Assembly (NCBI RefSeq): GCF_003052605.1
Contig: NZ_QASO01000005.1
Span: 1 to 64,000, forward strand
Reading direction: 5' to 3'
Length of the DNA stretch: 64,000 bases
From: Ectopseudomonas oleovorans
Lineage (GTDB): Bacteria > Pseudomonadota > Gammaproteobacteria > Pseudomonadales > Pseudomonadaceae
The translations under genes and the position numbers were made by a program. The notes beneath the pieces are model-generated. The model saw only the letters and a list, made by a program, of their open reading frames with translations. It searched no databases and was not told the DNA's origin. The first letter of the stretch is position 1. Each line of letters starts with the position of its first letter. Shown one piece after another: positions 26,903 through 35,285 of the stretch.

Positions 26903-27700
26903 TCACTGCTGACGCACCTGCAGCAGTGGCGCCACCTGCACCTGCGCATGCATTTGCTCGCAACCGCCACCGCGGCGCATGCCACGTACCGGGCAGGCAT
27001 CGAGGTAATCCAGGCCGACTGCCAGCTTCAGATGTCGCTCCGGGCGCGCCAGGCAGTTGGTCACGTCGAAGCTGTACCAGGCATCGCCGACCCAGGCCTC
27101 GGCCCAGGCGTGGCTGGCCAGGTGCTCGGCATCGTCGGTATAGAGGTAGCCCGACACATAGCGCGCCGGCACGCCCAGGCTGCGCGCGCAGGCGAGGAAG
27201 GCATGAGTGTGATCCTGGCAGACGCCACGACGACCGGCAAAGGCCTCGACGGCACTGGTGTCCACCTCGGTGATGCCTGGCTGGTAGGCGATATGGGCAT
27301 TGAGCGCATGCATCAGGTCGATCAAGCCGTTGCGATCCGTACGTGCCTTGCTCTGCTGCGCGGCGAACTCGCGGATGGCGTCGTCGGCCTGGGTCAGGCG
27401 GGTGAAGCGCAAGAACGGCAGCGCTGACTGGCGCTCGTGCTCGGCCTCGCAGGTTTCGTCGATCTCCACCTGGCCGCGGGCGCCGATGACGATGGACTCG
27501 TGCGGCTCGTCCAGGGTCAGCACGTGCAGAATGTTGCCGTAGGGGTCGAGCTGAGCGTGCACCGGGCGCGGCAGATCAAGCTGCCAGCTGAGTACCTGCT
27601 GGCGCTCGCTGTCATGCGGGGTCAGGCGCAGGTACTGGATACTCGCGCGTACCTGGTCATCGTAGCGGTAGGTGGTGTCATGACTGATCGAGAGTCTCAT
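26903..27700 (-). CDS. Transglutaminase-like protein with N-terminal bacterial transglutaminase domain
   Basis: This 265-residue protein has a Bact_transglu_N beta domain (MRLSISHDTTYRYDDQVRAS) followed by a papain-like transglutaminase core. The catalytic triad is visible as Cys in RRGVCQDHTHAF, His in LASHAWAEAW and Asp in YSFDVTN. The end of the upstream alpha-E gene overlaps its start by four bases. It is the third gene of a three-gene leftward cluster with the ATP-grasp and alpha-E genes, a combination conserved in many bacteria and proposed to modify peptides. Confidence 0.92.
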   Translation of the reverse strand: MRLSISHDTTYRYDDQVRASIQYLRLTPHDSERQQVLSWQLDLPRPVHAQLDPYGNILHVLTLDEPHESIVIGARGQVEIDETCEAEHERQSALPFLRFTRLTQADDAIREFAAQQSKARTDRNGLIDLMHALNAHIAYQPGITEVDTSAVEAFAGRRGVCQDHTHAFLACARSLGVPARYVSGYLYTDDAEHLASHAWAEAWVGDAWYSFDVTNCLARPERHLKLAVGLDYLDACPVRGMRRGGGCEQMHAQVQVAPLLQVRQQ

Positions 27701-28647
27701 GCGACCTCCAGGTAGGACGTATGGATGGTATTGCCTAGCTGGCGCACCAGCAGAATGAAGTCGGTGAGCCAGGCATGCAGGCCTTCGTCGAGCACTTCGT
27801 CGATGCTGGTATAGCGCAGTCGCGCATCCAGTTCGGCGGCCAGGCGTTGTGCCGGGCGACCGTTCTCACCCGGCAGACCGGCGAGCATCAGATTCAGTTC
27901 TTCCATGCAGGCACGCAGCGAGCGCGGTACCTCGGGGCGCAACAGCAGCAGCTCGGCGACCTTGCGCGTACGCGGCGATCCTCGATAGATCTCGGCGAAG
28001 GCCTCGAACGAGGACAGCGCGCGCAGCAAGGCACTCCATTGGTAATAGCTACGCGCCGTACGCTCTTCCAGCTCGTCGATTTCCTCGCCGAGCATTTCGT
28101 AGCGCGCATCGAGCAGGCGCAGGGTGTTGTCAGCGCGCTCGATGAAGGTGCCCAGGCGGATGAAGCGATAGGCCTCGCCGCGCATGATGGTGCCAAAGGT
28201 GGCGCCACGGAACAGGTGTGAACGCTCCTTCACCCATTCGCAGAAACGGCTGATGCCGTAGCGCCCCAGGCCCTGCTCGGCGATACCGCGCATCTCCAGC
28301 CAGGTGGCGTTGATGTTCTCCCACATGTCGGCAGTGATCCGCCCGCGCACGGCATGGGCATTGCTGCGCGCGGCCTGCAGGCAGCAGTAGATGCTGCCGG
28401 GGTTGCTCGCATCGAGGGCGAAGAAATGCAGCATGCGCTCGCCGTGCAGCGGGCCGTGGCGCTCCAGGTAGTCGTCCAGGGTGCCGGTGATCAGCAGCGG
28501 CATGGCCAGTTCATCGAGGCCATCGCCCCGGCCGTCCTGCGGCATCAGCGAAAGCGAATAGCTGACATCGAGCATACGCGCGAGATTCTCGGCACGTTCC
28601 AGGTAGCGCGACATCCAGTACAGATCGGAGGCAGTTCTCGAAAGCAT
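27697..28647 (-). CDS. Alpha-E domain protein
   Basis: This 316-residue, mostly helical protein starts MLSRTASDLYWMSRYLERAE, the alpha-E (DUF403) signature. The ATG at 28647 has GGAGGA at good distance. Upstream in-frame sequence lies in the ATP-grasp gene's other frame and is not coding. Alpha-E proteins always occur with circularly permuted ATP-grasp enzymes, as here, and their biochemical role is not established. Confidence 0.93.
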   Translation of the reverse strand: MLSRTASDLYWMSRYLERAENLARMLDVSYSLSLMPQDGRGDGLDELAMPLLITGTLDDYLERHGPLHGERMLHFFALDASNPGSIYCCLQAARSNAHAVRGRITADMWENINATWLEMRGIAEQGLGRYGISRFCEWVKERSHLFRGATFGTIMRGEAYRFIRLGTFIERADNTLRLLDARYEMLGEEIDELEERTARSYYQWSALLRALSSFEAFAEIYRGSPRTRKVAELLLLRPEVPRSLRACMEELNLMLAGLPGENGRPAQRLAAELDARLRYTSIDEVLDEGLHAWLTDFILLVRQLGNTIHTSYLEVA

Positions 28648-28649
28648 GG

Positions 28650-30059
28650 TCAGTCCTCCACCACCCAGGTGTCCTTGGTCCCGCCGCCTTGCGACGAATT
28701 GACCACCAGCGAGCCTTCGCGCAGTGCCACACGCGTCAGACCGCCAGGCACCAGGCGGGTTTCGCGACCGGTCAGAACGAACGGGCGCAGATCGATATGG
28801 CGTGGTGCGATGCCGCGCTCGACGAAGGTCGGGCAGGTCGACAAGCACAGCGTCGGCTGAGCGATATAGGCCTCCGGTTTGGCCATCAACTGCGCGCGGA
28901 AGTTCTCGATCTCGGCCTTGCTCGCCGCCGGGCCGACCAGCATGCCGTAGCCGCCGGAGCCCTGGGTTTCCTTGACCACCAGCTCGGACAGATTGGCCAA
29001 CACGTGGGACAGTTCTTCCGGTTTGCGACACTGCCAGGTTGGCACGTTCTTGAGGATCGGCTCCTCGTCCAGATAGAAGCGGATCATGTCACCGACGTAG
29101 GGGTAGATCGACTTATCGTCGGCCACGCCAGTGCCGATGGCGTTGGCCAGCACCACATTGCGCGAACGATAGGCCGACAAAAGCCCAGCGACACCGAGCA
29201 GCGAGTCGGGGTTGAAAGCCAATGGATCGAGGAAGGCGTCGTCAAGGCGGCGATAGATCACGTCCACCTGGCGCGCACCGGCGGTGGTGCGCATGTAGAC
29301 CTTGTCGTCGCGCACGAACAGGTCAGCGCCCTCCACCAATTCCACGCCCATCTCGCGGGCAAGGAAGGCGTGTTCGAAGTAGGCGCTGTTGAAGCGGCCC
29401 GGCGTCAGTACCACGACCGTGGGGTTGTCCAGCGGGCTGGAGCTCTTCAGCGCATCGAGCAGCAGGTTCGGGTAGTGGTCCACCGGCGCCACGCGTTGCG
29501 CAGCGAACAGCTCAGGGAACAGGCGCATCATCATCTTGCGGTCTTCGAGCATGTAGCTCACGCCGCTGGGCGTGCGCAGGTTGTCTTCCAGTACGTAGTA
29601 GCTGCCGTCGCCGTCACGTACCAGGTCGACCCCGGCAATGTGCGCGTAGATGTCGCGGTGCAGGTCGAGGCCCTTCATGGCCATCTGGTAGCCCTCATTG
29701 GCCAGCACCTGCTCGGCCGGGATGATCCCCGCCTTGATGATGCGCTGGTCGTGGTAGAGGTCGGCGAGGAACAGGTTGAGTGCCTGCACACGCTGGATGC
29801 AGCCGCGTTCGACGATACGCCATTCGCTGGCGGGGATGGAGCGGGGAATGATGTCGAAGGGGATCAGCCGCTCGGTGCCCTGATCATCTCCGTAGAGGGT
29901 GAAGGTGATACCGGCGCGGTGGAACAATAGGTCGGCTTCTCGTCGGCGCTGAGCCAGCAGATCGTCCGGCGTCTCTGCCAACCAGCGGGCAAATTCGCGG
30001 TAATGCGGGCGGACAGCACCGCTCGCGTCGTACATCTCGTCATAAAAGGTGCGGGCCAT
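28650..30059 (-). CDS. Circularly permuted ATP-grasp type 2 protein
   Basis: This 469-residue protein is of the CP_ATPgrasp family (DUF404/DUF407 type). Segments PFDIIPRSIPASEWRIVERG, ERGCIQRVQALNLFLADLYH and GLDLHRDIYAHIAGVDLVRD are hallmark blocks, and VVKETQGSGGYGMLVGP is the nucleotide-binding loop. ATP-grasp enzymes ligate a carboxylate to an amine, so peptide-bond formation is expected. It leads a three-gene cluster; the alpha-E gene starts two bases after its stop. A 600-base non-coding region lies upstream. Confidence 0.93.
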   Translation of the reverse strand: MARTFYDEMYDASGAVRPHYREFARWLAETPDDLLAQRRREADLLFHRAGITFTLYGDDQGTERLIPFDIIPRSIPASEWRIVERGCIQRVQALNLFLADLYHDQRIIKAGIIPAEQVLANEGYQMAMKGLDLHRDIYAHIAGVDLVRDGDGSYYVLEDNLRTPSGVSYMLEDRKMMMRLFPELFAAQRVAPVDHYPNLLLDALKSSSPLDNPTVVVLTPGRFNSAYFEHAFLAREMGVELVEGADLFVRDDKVYMRTTAGARQVDVIYRRLDDAFLDPLAFNPDSLLGVAGLLSAYRSRNVVLANAIGTGVADDKSIYPYVGDMIRFYLDEEPILKNVPTWQCRKPEELSHVLANLSELVVKETQGSGGYGMLVGPAASKAEIENFRAQLMAKPEAYIAQPTLCLSTCPTFVERGIAPRHIDLRPFVLTGRETRLVPGGLTRVALREGSLVVNSSQGGGTKDTWVVED

Positions 30060-30659
30060 GCCGTACTCCTTGTCACCCGGACTTGCAGCATCCTCTGCAA
30101 GGCCCGAGCCAGTGAAATTAATCCTTTAATTTCAAATAGATACCAACAAAACCCAAACAGAAAGCACCGAAATGGTGCGGCGCGATGTTTCTGTCATGAG
30201 ACGCCGCCCCATTGCGTGGCACAGCAAAAATTCACTGGCCATCGCAGCGCGCGGTGAAGGTAAAAAGCTTGCAGCCCCGCCCTGCAGTGGCCCCGGACAC
30301 TTAGCTGTCACATTGCGTGACCGACTGGTCAAGCGCAACCGCTTTTGTACCGACTACACGACGAACAAGTGTCGGAATGAACGTGCGTAGCCGGATGAAA
30401 TCCGGGGCAGAACGGCGTGATCTTTCCCGGATTGCATCAGCTACGGGCTCGCTGAGCAGACGCCAGCAACAGCTCATCACGACTCACAAATATGCCCCCT
30501 TTGCGAGTGCTGCTTGTTGTAGGAGCCCGCTTGCGGGCGATCCATGTATCCGTGGCCTGATCGCCGGCAAGCCGGCTCCTACAAATATCGTCCGATTGCG
30601 ACTCACGACCTGTAAACCTGTCCGCTGAACAGGCAGCACCCTACGGATATGACCCGCGA
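30060..30659. other. Long intergenic region upstream of the ATP-grasp gene and downstream of the receiver ORF
   Basis: About 600 bases without a convincing gene. The part at 30100-30180 is more AT-rich than its surroundings and may hold the ATP-grasp promoter; GCACC/GGTGC near 30167-30181 could form a small hairpin. A REP element is described separately at 30517. Confidence 0.5.
30517..30585. repeat. REP element pair of Pseudomonas type
   Basis: TTGTAGGAGCCCGCTTGCGG and CCGGCAAGCCGGCTCCTACA face each other, the classical Pseudomonas REP (TGTAGGAGC) arrangement in an inverted pair. It is intergenic. Confidence 0.8.
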
Positions 30660-31088
30660 TCAAACACCCGCTCCACGCTCCATCAAATGACTCATCGCCG
30701 CCTTCAGCTTCATCGGTCGCACCGGCTTGTGCAGCAGGCTATGGCCCAGCTCGCGCATCTGCTGCTTGAGCTCGTTGCTGTAGTTGGCGGTGATCATCAG
30801 CGCCGGTAGCGGTGTACTACGCCGGGCGTTGATCTGCGCCACGGCGTCGACGCCATTGCGCTCGTCGTCGAGGTGGTAGTCGGCGATCAGCAGGTCGGCC
30901 TCGGCGTGGTAGTTGTCCACCTGGCACGCCAGGTCTTCTTCGCTCAGCGCGGTGACCACCCGGCAGCCCCAGCCTTCGAGCAGGGTGCGCATGCCGGCGC
31001 AGATCGCCGCGTCGTTATCCAGCACCCAGACCCGCGCGCCGCTGAGGCGTTCAAGCAGCAGATCCGGGCTGTCCTGCACGGCACGCAC
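30660..31088 (-). CDS. Receiver domain split from the NahK-like hybrid kinase
   Basis: The frame reads as a complete CheY-like receiver domain of about 120 residues (RVWVLDNDAAICAGMRTLLEGWGC). The phospho-acceptor Asp is in LLIADYHLDDE, and a conserved Lys is in LLHKPVRP. The 142-codon frame starts with GTG 31088, without a convincing ribosome-binding site, inside the 3' end of the kinase frame. It is most simply the C-terminal receiver of the kinase, moved out of frame by a one-base deletion between about 31088 and 31110. It may not be translated separately. Confidence 0.75.
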   Translation of the reverse strand: MRAVQDSPDLLLERLSGARVWVLDNDAAICAGMRTLLEGWGCRVVTALSEEDLACQVDNYHAEADLLIADYHLDDERNGVDAVAQINARRSTPLPALMITANYSNELKQQMRELGHSLLHKPVRPMKLKAAMSHLMERGAGV

Positions 31089-33295
31089 GCGCGGCGGGTC
31101 AGCGGCACCTCGACGGCGAACATCGAGCCCCTGCCCTGCTGCGACGCCACGCGAATGCGATGGCCTAGCATGCCCGCAATCTTCTCGACGATCGCCAGGC
31201 CCAGACCCAGACCGCGATCCTGCTTGCGCTGCACGTTATCGCCGCGTTTGAACTCCTGGAAAATCTCCACCAGCTTGTCCTGGGCGATACCGATGCCGGT
31301 GTCCCAGACTTCGATGGACAGGCTGTTGCCGCGCCGTCGACAGCCCAGCAGGATGCGCCCGCTGGCGGTGTAGCGAATGGCGTTGCTAAGGAAGTTGCGC
31401 AGGATCCGCGCCAGCAGTTGCACGTCGCTGCGCACCAGGGCCGAGCTGGGCAGGTAATCCAGGCGCAGGCCTTCGCTGCGGGCGATCTGGTGATACTCGG
31501 CGGCCAGGTTCTCCAGCAGCTCGCTGACGGCGAATGGCGCGATATCGGGCTTGATCACCCCGGCATCGAGCTTGGAAATGTCCACCAGCGTGCCGAGCAG
31601 GCTTTCCACGTCTTCCAGCGAGTTGCTGACGTTGCGCACCAGCGGCGCGCAGCCTGACAGGTCGCGTTTCTCCAACAAGGCACTGGTGAACAGCCGCGCT
31701 GCGTTGAGCGGCTGCAGCAGGTCATGGCTGACCGCGGCGAGGAACTTGGTCTTGGACAGGTTGGCCTGCTCGGCCTCGCCCTTGGCATCACGCAGGCGCG
31801 CTTCCATCTGCGTGCGCTCGTCGATCTCGCGGCGCAGCTGGTCGTTCACCGTGGTCAGCTCGGCGGTGCGCTCGCGCACGCGCTGTTCCAGGTGTTGATA
31901 GGCCTGGTGCAACGCCTCGGCGGTGCGGCGGCGCTCGGTGATATCGCGGATCAGCACGAAGATGCCGACCACTTCGCCGCTGGCCTGACGGTTGGGCACG
32001 TAGGAACGCAACATGTAGCGCTCCTGGCCGTTGTGGTTGGTTTCGGCGAATTCGAAGGTCACGCTCTCGCCGGACAGCGCCAATTCGACGTAGGGTTCCA
32101 GACGCTGGCAATGCTCCTCGCTGTGCACTTCGCGCAGGCTCTGGCCGAGCATGGCGCCGCGTGGCCAGCAGTACCATTCCTCGTAAACCTTGTTGGTGAA
32201 TTCGTAGACCAGATCAGCCGACAGGTAGGCGATCAGCGCCGGCACGTGATCGGTGATCAGGCGAATCCAGCGCTCGCTGTCGCTCAGCGCCTGAGCCTGG
32301 CGATGGCGCTCGGTGATATCGGTGAAGGTGTTGACGAAGCCGCCGGTGGGCAGCGGATGAGTACGCACTTCCAGCATGCGTCCGTTGAACAGACGCACCT
32401 CCACCTGGCGCAGCGGTTTGCCGGCGGCGTCGCGGCTGTCCGGGGTCAGCGGTTCAAGTTCGCTTTCCGCCATCACTTCGGCGAACGGCCGATGGGCGTT
32501 GATCGGCGCCAGGCCGCAGAGTTCGAGGAAACGGTGGTTCCACAACTCCAGTGCACCCTCGGCATTGACCATGGCCATGCCCTGCGACAGGTTGTCGACC
32601 GCGCGCTGCAGCAGGCGCGACTTCTGCGCCAGGGCCTGCTCGCGGCGCAGCGCCTCGCTCTGCTTCACCTCGGTGATGTCGGCGTAAAGGATCACCAGCC
32701 CGCCCTCCCGGGTCGGCCGCTCACTGACCTGCACCCAGCGCCCGTCCTGCAGGCGGAACAGGCTCGGCTCGCCCTCCTTGCCCAACTGCGCTTCCACCAC
32801 CAGACCAGTGCTGCGGCTCAGCCGGCGAATCTCCTCCAACCGCGTACCGGTGCCGATACGCGCGCGGCTGCGCGACCACAGCGCCTTGAAGCGGCTGTTG
32901 AATAGCACGATGCGCTGTCGATCATCGAACAGCACGAAGGCGTCGGAGATGCTCTCGATGGCGTCGATCAAATGCTGGTGCGCGGTCTCGGCGCGCAGCC
33001 GCGCATCGCTGAGTAACTGGTTGCTCGACTTCAACTCGGCCATCGCCTGGTTCAGCGCGTCGGTGCGCTCGCGCACCTGCTCGGACAGCACCACCGAGTG
33101 CTGGAAGGCCGCGTAGGCGTCATCGCCACGGGAATGGATCGACTCGACCCGCTCGATCAACGCGGAGTTGATTCGCCTGAGCTTGGCGTTCTCCTGCTCC
33201 AGCGCCGCACAGCGTGCCTGCAGCTCAGCGCTCGCCACGCCCAACAGGTCGGCCAATTGCGACGCCGGTGAAGGTCTGGTTGATGTGCATGCCAT
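30944..33295 (-). CDS. nahK: PAS-containing hybrid histidine kinase (NahK-like), frameshifted before the receiver domain
   Basis: The frame holds an N-terminal coiled coil, three PAS-like regions (AIESISDAFVLFDDRQRIVL; AVDNLSQGMAMVNAEGALEL; DHVPALIAYLSADLVYEFTN), a HisKA domain with FLAAVSHDLLQPLNA as H box, and a HATPase domain (EVWDTGIGIAQDK, DRGLGLGLAIVEKIAGMLG). After EVPLTRR the frame runs into about 48 nonsense residues overlapping the receiver frame. The start ATG at 33295 has GGAGAG at proper distance and lies 71 bases inside nosP. In P. aeruginosa the NosP partner NahK is a hybrid kinase, so this one is probably damaged or misread. Confidence 0.85.
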   Translation of the reverse strand: MACTSTRPSPASQLADLLGVASAELQARCAALEQENAKLRRINSALIERVESIHSRGDDAYAAFQHSVVLSEQVRERTDALNQAMAELKSSNQLLSDARLRAETAHQHLIDAIESISDAFVLFDDRQRIVLFNSRFKALWSRSRARIGTGTRLEEIRRLSRSTGLVVEAQLGKEGEPSLFRLQDGRWVQVSERPTREGGLVILYADITEVKQSEALRREQALAQKSRLLQRAVDNLSQGMAMVNAEGALELWNHRFLELCGLAPINAHRPFAEVMAESELEPLTPDSRDAAGKPLRQVEVRLFNGRMLEVRTHPLPTGGFVNTFTDITERHRQAQALSDSERWIRLITDHVPALIAYLSADLVYEFTNKVYEEWYCWPRGAMLGQSLREVHSEEHCQRLEPYVELALSGESVTFEFAETNHNGQERYMLRSYVPNRQASGEVVGIFVLIRDITERRRTAEALHQAYQHLEQRVRERTAELTTVNDQLRREIDERTQMEARLRDAKGEAEQANLSKTKFLAAVSHDLLQPLNAARLFTSALLEKRDLSGCAPLVRNVSNSLEDVESLLGTLVDISKLDAGVIKPDIAPFAVSELLENLAAEYHQIARSEGLRLDYLPSSALVRSDVQLLARILRNFLSNAIRYTASGRILLGCRRRGNSLSIEVWDTGIGIAQDKLVEIFQEFKRGDNVQRKQDRGLGLGLAIVEKIAGMLGHRIRVASQQGRGSMFAVEVPLTRRACVPCRTARICCLNASAARGSGCWITTRRSAPACAPCSKAGAAGWSPR

Positions 33296-34388
33296 TGAAC
33301 TGCTCTCCGTAGGTGTTGAAGCCGATCACCCGCTGCTGGCGCAGCAGCGTGGCGACCGACTCGACGCCGCCATCGTTCTCGATCTCCAGGCGGCGCAGGA
33401 AGCAGTCGCAGCCGATGGTCAGCAGCAGCGGACCGAGGCGCTGCTCCAGCCCGGCGAACAGCTGCGCAAGGTTCGGCAGCAAGGGGCCCGGGCGCATGGC
33501 AGTGAGGACGATGCCGTTCTCCACCGCGCAGTAGAAGGTCAGGCTGAGGTCGTCGTGCACCTGCTGGATCGAGCGCACGTAGTAGTGATCGCTGATCCGT
33601 ACCGCCAGCGGATAGGCGGCGAACGCGCGCAGATCCAGCGCCTCGACCGGCACCCCGATCAGCTCGGCATATTCCTGCGCGGCCGGTGCGGCATTGAGCT
33701 CAAACACCCGCCGTGTGGCACTGTCGGCGCGGGTTACCACGAGCTTTTCCGCACTGGGCTGGATGTGATGGGTGCTGAACACCTCGAACTCCAGCCAGGT
33801 GTTGAACAGCACCACTACCGCTGCGCCGCTGTGGAAGCGGCCGCCGTGATAAACGTGGGTATGGGTCAGGTGGTTATCGTCGCCGGCCGAGCCGCCGAAG
33901 TGCGGGATGCTGCCCAACGCCGCGCTGAGTGCGCCGAGCACCAGTTCTTCGCGGCTGGAAAGTCCGTCGAGCAGGGTCAGGGCGAAGCTGTGGCCCTTGA
34001 TCGAGGCCAGCTCGTTGCTGCGGCAATTCTTGACCAGACCATCGACCAATTGCTGCGCGTCGAGCAGATTGAAGCGCTCCATCTCGTCGATCAGCACGCT
34101 GGCGATGGAGAAACAGCGCAGGTCGAAGCCCAGCGCCACCACGCAGCCACGGCCATAGCCCTGCGGGGTGATCTCACCGGCGCTGGTACAGCCGACCAGG
34201 CTGACGCCGCCGAAGTGGGCTTCCAGCGCCTGGCCGAGCCCGTCGAGGTCGTATTCAGCCGAGCAGAAGAACAGCACGAAGCCGAGATAGGGGTGGATCA
34301 GCTGGCGCGCCAGTTCCTGGGCGGCCAATTCCACATCCTTCGTGCTGGAGACGGCGCTTAGCACGCCGTCCGGCTGTTGCAAGGCCAT
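33225..34388 (-). CDS. nosP: NosP-like FIST domain nitric-oxide sensor
   Basis: This 387-residue protein has FIST_N (PYLGFVLFFCSAEYDLDGL, LVGCTSAGEITPQGYG) and FIST_C (ISDHYYVRSIQQVHDDLSL) domains. It is directly followed by the PAS hybrid kinase, which is the arrangement of NosP (PA1975) and NahK (PA1976) of P. aeruginosa. There haem-bound NosP reports nitric oxide and alters biofilm dispersal. I chose ATG 34388 over a TTG twelve bases upstream because of its spacing from GGGG. The symbol rests on context and domain order. Confidence 0.88.
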   Translation of the reverse strand: MALQQPDGVLSAVSSTKDVELAAQELARQLIHPYLGFVLFFCSAEYDLDGLGQALEAHFGGVSLVGCTSAGEITPQGYGRGCVVALGFDLRCFSIASVLIDEMERFNLLDAQQLVDGLVKNCRSNELASIKGHSFALTLLDGLSSREELVLGALSAALGSIPHFGGSAGDDNHLTHTHVYHGGRFHSGAAVVVLFNTWLEFEVFSTHHIQPSAEKLVVTRADSATRRVFELNAAPAAQEYAELIGVPVEALDLRAFAAYPLAVRISDHYYVRSIQQVHDDLSLTFYCAVENGIVLTAMRPGPLLPNLAQLFAGLEQRLGPLLLTIGCDCFLRRLEIENDGGVESVATLLRQQRVIGFNTYGEQFNGMHINQTFTGVAIGRPVGRGER

Positions 34389-34553
34389 ATCACGCCCCAA
34401 TGCACCTGCTGATCATGGCGAAATTCTACGAAGCCGGTGCTGCCCGCCCCATGCTACTTGAGTACTGGGTAGTCGATCCGTAGGGCGTACTCGCGAAGCA
34501 GTACGCGACGCACGCCGCCACCCCGCTCACGCCATACATGGGCAATTCAATAT

Positions 34554-34605
34554 GTAGGGCGGGTGCAACCCGCCAGTGGGCAACGGCGGGTTGCACCCGC
34601 CCTAC
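34554..34605. repeat. Perfect 21-bp inverted repeat, family B element
   Basis: Arms at 34554-34574 and 34585-34605 are perfect inverses (beginning GTAGGGCGGGTGCAACC) with a ten-base loop. A degenerate copy is at 22776-22826, and a family A fragment (TGCGCCGTGCGCACC) follows at 34613-34627. GTAGGGCGTACTCGCGAAGC at 34482-34501 looks like a further relative. Confidence 0.8.
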
Positions 34606-34634
34606 AAACTGCTGCGCCGTGCGCACCAGTGTTC

Positions 34635-35027
34635 TTACAGGGCCGGCCAGAACATCAGGTTCAGCACGAACATTCCGGCGTAAAAGCCGATCTCCAGGGT
34701 TTCCGTCCACGGCTGGATGCGCTTGATCGCGCCATGCACATGCACCAGCACCATCAGCAGGGCCACCGCGGCCAGCACCTCGAAGGTGGTGTGCAGCGCT
34801 TCACCGGTCAGCGCGGCGCGCAGCATCAGCGCTTCGACGATGAGGATGAAGGCGCCCAGACAGCGCCCGAAATACACCGCCAGGTCGATGTCCTGCGGAA
34901 TGCGCCAACGCATCAGGCGCGCCCAGGCCAGCGGCACGAGGAAGATGGGCAGCGCAAAGACCAGCGTAGTGCTGATCGCCAGTACCAGCAGATAGGTTTG
35001 AGCCGATTCGCTCCAGAGTCCGATCAT
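34635..35027 (-). CDS. Hypothetical inner-membrane protein with four transmembrane segments
   Basis: This 130-residue protein has hydrophobic spans near LLVLAISTTLVFALPIFLVPLA, FGRCLGAFILIVEALMLRA, TFEVLAAVALLMVLVHVHGA and FYAGMFVLNLMFWPA. The ATG at 35027 has GGAAG upstream. No known family is recognised with certainty. An inverted-repeat element lies only 24 bases before the start codon, so its promoter must be inside that element or further upstream. Confidence 0.75.
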   Translation of the reverse strand: MIGLWSESAQTYLLVLAISTTLVFALPIFLVPLAWARLMRWRIPQDIDLAVYFGRCLGAFILIVEALMLRAALTGEALHTTFEVLAAVALLMVLVHVHGAIKRIQPWTETLEIGFYAGMFVLNLMFWPAL

Positions 35028-35051
35028 TGAATTCTTCCTTTCGATCCCTGA

Positions 35052-35235
35052 GAGTCTGTTCACGATCTGGCGAGCTAGAGCGATACAACACCGATGGCGG
35101 CCCCGCAAAAACAAGCGAGGAGCGGCCGAGGTCGCGGGCGACTGTACTTTTGCACATGAGCATTCCGACCGGGCTGGCGATCCAGCTTGTTTTTAACGCA
35201 GTAGCGCCGACGCGCAGCAGATCGTGAACAGGCTC
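35052..35235. mobile_element. MITE-like 184-bp inverted-repeat element
   Basis: The ends GAGTCTGTTCACGATCTG (35052-35069) and CAGATCGTGAACAGGCTC (35218-35235) are inverted repeats matching at 17 of 18 positions. Inside, GCAAAAACAAGC (near 35104) pairs with GCTTGTTTTT (35185-35194), so much of the element can fold back. It carries no ORF. I see no clear target duplication. The right half resembles the repeat at the start of this window. Confidence 0.7.
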
Positions 35236-35266
35236 GAAAAGAACGGGAGGCCCTTGGGCCTCCCGT
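35236..35266 (-). terminator. Terminator of the porin gene
   Basis: ACGGGAGGCCC and GGGCCTCCCGT (35243-35266) form a perfect stem with a two-base AA/TT centre. On the porin strand it is followed by TTCTTTTC. It lies 19 bases after the porin stop codon. Confidence 0.8.
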
Positions 35267-35285
35267 CGTCCGCAAGCCGTATGGC

